Assembly (NCBI RefSeq): GCF_003056725.1 | Contig: NZ_QBKZ01000024.1 | Location: forward strand, 73,487 to 124,647 | From: Mangrovicoccus ximenensis | GTDB taxonomy: Bacteria; Pseudomonadota; Alphaproteobacteria; Rhodobacterales; Rhodobacteraceae | Reading direction: 5' to 3' | Length of the DNA stretch: 51,161 bases | Shown here: one piece after another, positions 47,815-51,161 of the stretch | Position numbering within the stretch: the stretch's first letter is position 1 | How the letters are laid out: every line of letters begins with the position of its first letter | The notes under the pieces: model-generated | Databases searched by the model: none | Told to the model about the DNA's origin: nothing | Seen by the model: the letters and a program-made list of their open reading frames with translations, nothing else | Program-made: the position numbers and the translations under genes

Positions 47815-47965
47815 ATGCTGACGACACCCGAGCTTCTGCGCGAGGCGTGCCTGATCGGCGGGGAGTGGATCCCCGCCGGCGAGGACGCCATCGACGTGAC
47901 GAACCCCGCCACCGGCGCGCTGATCGGCCGGGTGCCGCGGCTGGGCGCCGCCGAGACCGGGGCCG
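47815..47965 (+). pseudogene. gabD: Succinate-semialdehyde dehydrogenase, N-terminal fragment
   Basis: The ATG lies one base after the hpaD stop. It reads MLTTPELLREACLIGGEWIP, then IDVTNPATGALIGRVPRLGA, AETGAA, the start of GabD. After about 50 residues the sequence turns into the reverse-strand TRAP permease gene. The homoprotocatechuate meta pathway yields succinic semialdehyde, so a gabD here makes functional sense. hpaG, hpaH and hpaI are not seen and may have been beyond the join. Confidence 0.78.
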
Positions 47966-47967
47966 CC

Positions 47968-48666
<699 letters not shown>

Positions 48667-48667
<1 letters not shown>

Positions 48668-49179
48668 CAGCGGATCTCCTGCCAGCCGGTGCGCAATTGC
48701 CGGAGCGCGCGCAGGAGGACCGCCAGCCCCTGCAGCGCCAGAAGGCTGAGCCCCGCCGCCACGATCCCCTTGATCACGTAGCGCGCGGGCAGGCCCGAGG
48801 GCATCGGCGAGCCCTCCTTCAGGTCCCAGGAATAGCCGAAGATCGTCCAGGCGTTCCACGCCACCAGCCCCGTGAAGGGCCAGAAGAGAAAGAGGATGCC
48901 GAGGATCTCGACCACGGCACGGGCGCGCGGCCGCATCCTGGCGTGGAACATGTCGACGCGGACATGGTCGCCCTCCTGGTAGGCCCAGGCGAGGCTGAGC
49001 ATCACCGCGATGGCGTTGAGATGCCATTGCAGCTCCTCGAGCTCGATCATGCCGATGTCGAAGACATAGCGCAGCACGACATTGGCGAGGATCGTCAGGA
49101 TCAGCAGAGGCAGGAACAGCGACCCCGTCCTCCCGGCCAGGGCCGAGAGGCGGTCGATGAGACGGATCAGGACGGACAT
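48667..49179 (-). CDS. TRAP transporter small permease (DctQ)
   Basis: A 170-residue membrane protein with four hydrophobic segments; SLFLPLLILTILANVVLRYV, ELEELQWHLNAIAVMLSLAW, DHVRVDMFHARMRPRARAVV and VEILGILFLFWPFTGLVAWN match the DctQ family, including its typical EELQWHL region. Intact. It lies 49 bp after dctP and is coupled to dctM. Confidence 0.9.
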
Positions 49180-49228
49180 GCGGGCCCTTTCGCTGGGCGG
49201 CGCGAGGACGGCCCCGCGCCAGACGGGC

Positions 49229-50272
49229 TTACTTCTTGTACGCGGACCAGCCCGCGACCGAGTCGCGATAGGCCTGCAGCGACGCCCAGGTGCGGGCGAA
49301 ATCCTCGTCCTTCTCCGACTGCTCGGCCATCACTTCGGAGGTGGCCTGTTCGAAGGCCGCCAGGACCTCCGGCGGGAACTGCATGATCTGCGTGCCGGCC
49401 GCCTTGAATGTCTCCACGGCTTCGGCATTCGGCACCGAGGTCGAGGTGATCGACCAGATATGCGTCTCGCGGCAGGTATCCTCGATCAGCCCCTGCTGCG
49501 CCGGGGTCATCGCGTCCCATTTGCGCTTGTTGATGATCAGCTCGTTGATCGCGGCCGGCTGGTGCCAGCCGGGCAGGTAGTAATAATCCGCGACCTTCTC
49601 GAAGCCCATGGCGGCGTCGATGGCGGGCATCGAGAACTCGGTGCCGTCGATCACCTTGCGCTCGAGATTGGGATAGATGTCGCCGCCCGCCAGCAGCACG
49701 ATCGAGGCGCCCATCTTGGCCATCACCTCGCCCGCCAGACCGGCAAAGCGGATCTTCTTGCCCTCGAGGCTCTCGACGCTGTCGATCGGGAAGGTGTACC
49801 AGCCGCCGGCCTCGCTATCCATCAGCCCGCAGGGCACGCTGACCACGCCCTGCTTGGCGTAGATCTCGCGCCAGATGTCGAGCCCGCCGCCATTGTAGAG
49901 CCAGCCGAGATAGTCCATCGCATCCGGCCCGAAGGGCACGCCGCCGAAGAGCTGCACCGCCGGGAAGCGGCCGGCGACATAGAGCGGCGAGGTATAGCCC
50001 GCATCCAGCGTCCCCTGCTGCACCGCGTCGAAGATCTGCAAGGGCGGCACCAGCTTGCCCGCATCGTAAAGCTTCACCGACACGGCGCCGCCCGAGATCT
50101 CGTTGATCCGGTCGGAGAAATGCTGCGCGTTCTGCCCCGAGGCCGGCAGGGTCAGCGGCCAGGCGGATTGCAGGTCGAGCTTGACCTCCTGCGCCAGCGC
50201 GGGCAGCGCGGCGATGGCGGCGGCAAGCGACAGGGCGGCGGGACGGAGGATGGCGGCAAGGCGGTCGGGCAT
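49229..50272 (-). CDS. TRAP transporter substrate-binding protein (DctP family)
   Basis: A 347-residue periplasmic binding protein with signal peptide (LAAILRPAALSLAAAIAALP, cut near ALAQ). DctP features: VKLDLQSAWPLTLPASGQNA, YDAGKLVPPLQIFDAVQQGT, KKIRFAGLAGEVMAKMGAS (with the conserved carboxylate-binding Arg) and PAIDAAMGFEKVADYYYLPG. This subtype is linked to 2-oxo acids, mannitol-type or aromatic acids. The ligand is unknown; adjacency to hpa genes is across a join and so not strong evidence. Two palindromes precede the gene. Confidence 0.88.
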   Translation of the reverse strand: MPDRLAAILRPAALSLAAAIAALPALAQEVKLDLQSAWPLTLPASGQNAQHFSDRINEISGGAVSVKLYDAGKLVPPLQIFDAVQQGTLDAGYTSPLYVAGRFPAVQLFGGVPFGPDAMDYLGWLYNGGGLDIWREIYAKQGVVSVPCGLMDSEAGGWYTFPIDSVESLEGKKIRFAGLAGEVMAKMGASIVLLAGGDIYPNLERKVIDGTEFSMPAIDAAMGFEKVADYYYLPGWHQPAAINELIINKRKWDAMTPAQQGLIEDTCRETHIWSITSTSVPNAEAVETFKAAGTQIMQFPPEVLAAFEQATSEVMAEQSEKDEDFARTWASLQAYRDSVAGWSAYKK

Positions 50273-50401
50273 GGCTCTCTCTCAGCAGCGCGGCCCGCGG
50301 CAGGCGGGCGCTCTTGCCGCGAGCTTGCGCCCCGGATCCCCGGTCCTGCACGGCAGAGCGCCGGGCGGTGCCCCGGAAAACAGCCCCTGCCCAATCAAGA
50401 T

Positions 50402-50460
50402 GCGTGAATATTCACGCTTTGATCAAATCTTGATCCAATTCAGGTGAATATTCACCTGAA
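50402..50460. promoter_or_regulatory. Two large palindromic operators upstream of dctP
   Basis: GCGTGAATATTCACGC (50402-50417) and TTCAGGTGAATATTCACCTGAA (50439-50460, 22 bases, perfect) share the core GTGAATATTCAC and are centred 40 bp apart, about four helical turns. Between them TTGATC occurs twice. They lie 130-190 bp before dctPQM in an A+T-rich island. The cognate regulator is not in the window. Confidence 0.7.
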
Positions 50461-50480
50461 CTTTCCCCGGCCCGCGCCGG

Positions 50481-50945
50481 TCATTTGCGCGGCCCCAGCG
50501 CCCTGCCGAGTCCGCCGCCGATCAGCGCGACGATATCCGCCGCCGCCGCGACCAGGTTGGCGCGGGCCGGAATCGCGACATCGACCGGCTCCCCTGCGCA
50601 GATCGAACTTGTCCTTGAAGCTGCGCGGCCCCTCGAAGCTGCAGAACTCCCCGCCATGCCGGCAGAAGAAGGCGCCGAGCCGCGCGATCCCCGGCGCGCC
50701 TCCAGTCCCGACCGCGTCGCGTTGCCCGTGGAGAACCCGGCGAAGCCCTCCGCCTTGAATGCAGCAGCTCGGTGAACAGGACCTCCGTCATCCCGGTCGG
50801 CGCATCCCCGGCATGGCGCATCAGGTCGAGCGTCGCACGCGCCCTCGCATCGGTGGTCCGGAAATTGGCGAAGGCGTCGGGGCGGCCCTCGAAGCTGACC
50901 TCCGCGATCGGCGTGCGCGCCAGATAGGCCGGCTCGAAGGCGTCG
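50481..50945 (-). pseudogene. mprF: Lysylphosphatidylglycerol synthase-type (MprF/DUF2156), C-terminal remnant with frameshifts
   Basis: Three reverse frames together give the MprF C-terminal domain: FEPAYLARTPIAEV, AFANFRTTDARARATLDLMR and GMTEVLFTELLH; then FKAEGFAGFSTGNATRSGLE; then ARLGAFFCRHGGEFCSFEGP with RSFKDKFD; then EPVDVAIPARANLVAAAADI to the stop at 50481. At least three frame changes (near 50770, 50695 and 50600) are needed. MprF aminoacylates phosphatidylglycerol for resistance to cationic peptides; this copy is dead unless the shifts are sequencing errors. Confidence 0.65.
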
Positions 50946-50956
50946 GCCGAGCCCCC

Positions 50957-51161
50957 TCCTCCGCCGCCGCCTCGGCTGCAGGGCTCCGTCGCGGCCAAGG
51001 CCGGGGCGGGGGTGGCGGGCAAGGGGATGCAGGACCGCGACGCGATGCCGGATCTGGCGAAGCGCTTCTTCGCCGGGCTGCTGGGGCAGGGGCCGAAGAA
51101 TGCCGACGGGCTGCGTCAGCTCCTGTCGGCCTATCTGGCGGCGCCGGTCGAGGTGCTGGAA
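50957..51161 (+). pseudogene. tssG: Type VI secretion baseplate protein TssG, internal fragment at window edge
   Basis: The forward frame ending at the window edge reads MQDRDAMPDLAKRFFAGLLG, then QGPKNADGLRQLLSAYLAAP and VEVLE. This matches the TssG/ImpH/VasB pattern (xAKxxFAGxLxxxxRNAxGL ... YFxxPVxIxxF). TssG belongs to the T6SS baseplate wedge. The left end is an abrupt join to mprF in a CCGCCGCCGC tract; the gene continues past the window, so other tss genes may follow. Confidence 0.6.

Overview
The window is a very G+C-rich alphaproteobacterial sequence, most likely from a Rhodobacterales (Paracoccaceae/roseobacter-type) chromosome. The pointers are the gene order rpoZ - RelA/SpoT - DUF2062 - pdxJ, the aroK-aroB pair with a divergent small membrane gene, the holin/endolysin pair of the Rhodobacter gene transfer agent type, a PQQ-associated SoxYZ-like carrier, and PcaQ/HpaR-controlled aromatic catabolism. 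No tRNA, rRNA, CRISPR array, insertion sequence or phage integration site was recognised.

Layout. 1-4.2 kb: fragments of xerD, pepA, holC and an MFS exporter, an intact TetR gene, an unassigned stretch, and a truncated AstE/AspA-family deacylase. 4.4-10.8 kb: an amino-acid-polymer locus with a cyanophycin synthetase (cphA), a tandem cyanophycinase-like protein whose second half has lost its nucleophile, and a convergent RimK-type ATP-grasp ligase fused to a retropepsin-like domain. 10.9-18.2 kb: tgt, the SoxYZ-like carrier, a mandelate-racemase-family enzyme with its GntR regulator and a divergent polar-amino-acid-type ABC transporter, and msrB. 18.4-25.8 kb: antiporter, alkB, mutY and methyltransferase fragments, then DUF3429, ispH, a LabA-like gene, rpoZ, rsh, DUF2062 and a pdxJ stub. 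25.9-31.8 kb: a truncated haemoglobin and a tightly overlapping protocatechuate operon (pcaD-C-H-G, a beta-keto-acid cleavage enzyme, pcaB) divergent from pcaQ. 31.9-35.4 kb: alpha/beta hydrolase, YdcF fragment, aroK, nearly complete aroB. 36-40.8 kb: GTA-type holin and endolysin, fragments of dnaE2, ssb and moaA, an aldo/keto reductase and a SleB-type hydrolase. 40.8-44.1 kb: Hsp20 with an RpoH-like promoter, two DUF805 genes, cobaltochelatase cbiX and a cobH stub. 44.2-50.3 kb: homoprotocatechuate genes (hpaR, hpaF, hpaE, hpaD, gabD stub) and a TRAP transporter. The end holds a frameshifted mprF remnant and a type VI secretion tssG fragment.

The most striking property is structural. At about 15-20 places a gene stops in mid-domain and the next bases belong to an unrelated gene, often on the other strand. 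Broken genes include ones normally essential or nearly so (ssb, aroB, pdxJ) as well as holC, mutY, moaA, xerD and cobH. No transposase lies at these joins, and several sit in short GCC/GGC tracts. Either this chromosome has suffered many blunt deletions and rearrangements and carries second copies elsewhere, or the contig is not a faithful assembly. Blocks between joins (cph locus, ispH to DUF2062, pca, hpa) look coherent and can be interpreted normally.

Regulatory DNA is unusually legible: an HpaR palindrome filling the spacer of the hpa promoter with a second copy 61 bp downstream, a 22-bp and a 16-bp palindrome before the TRAP operon, a GntR box, a LysR-type box between pcaQ and pcaD, a sigma70-type rpoZ promoter and an RpoH-type hsp20 promoter.
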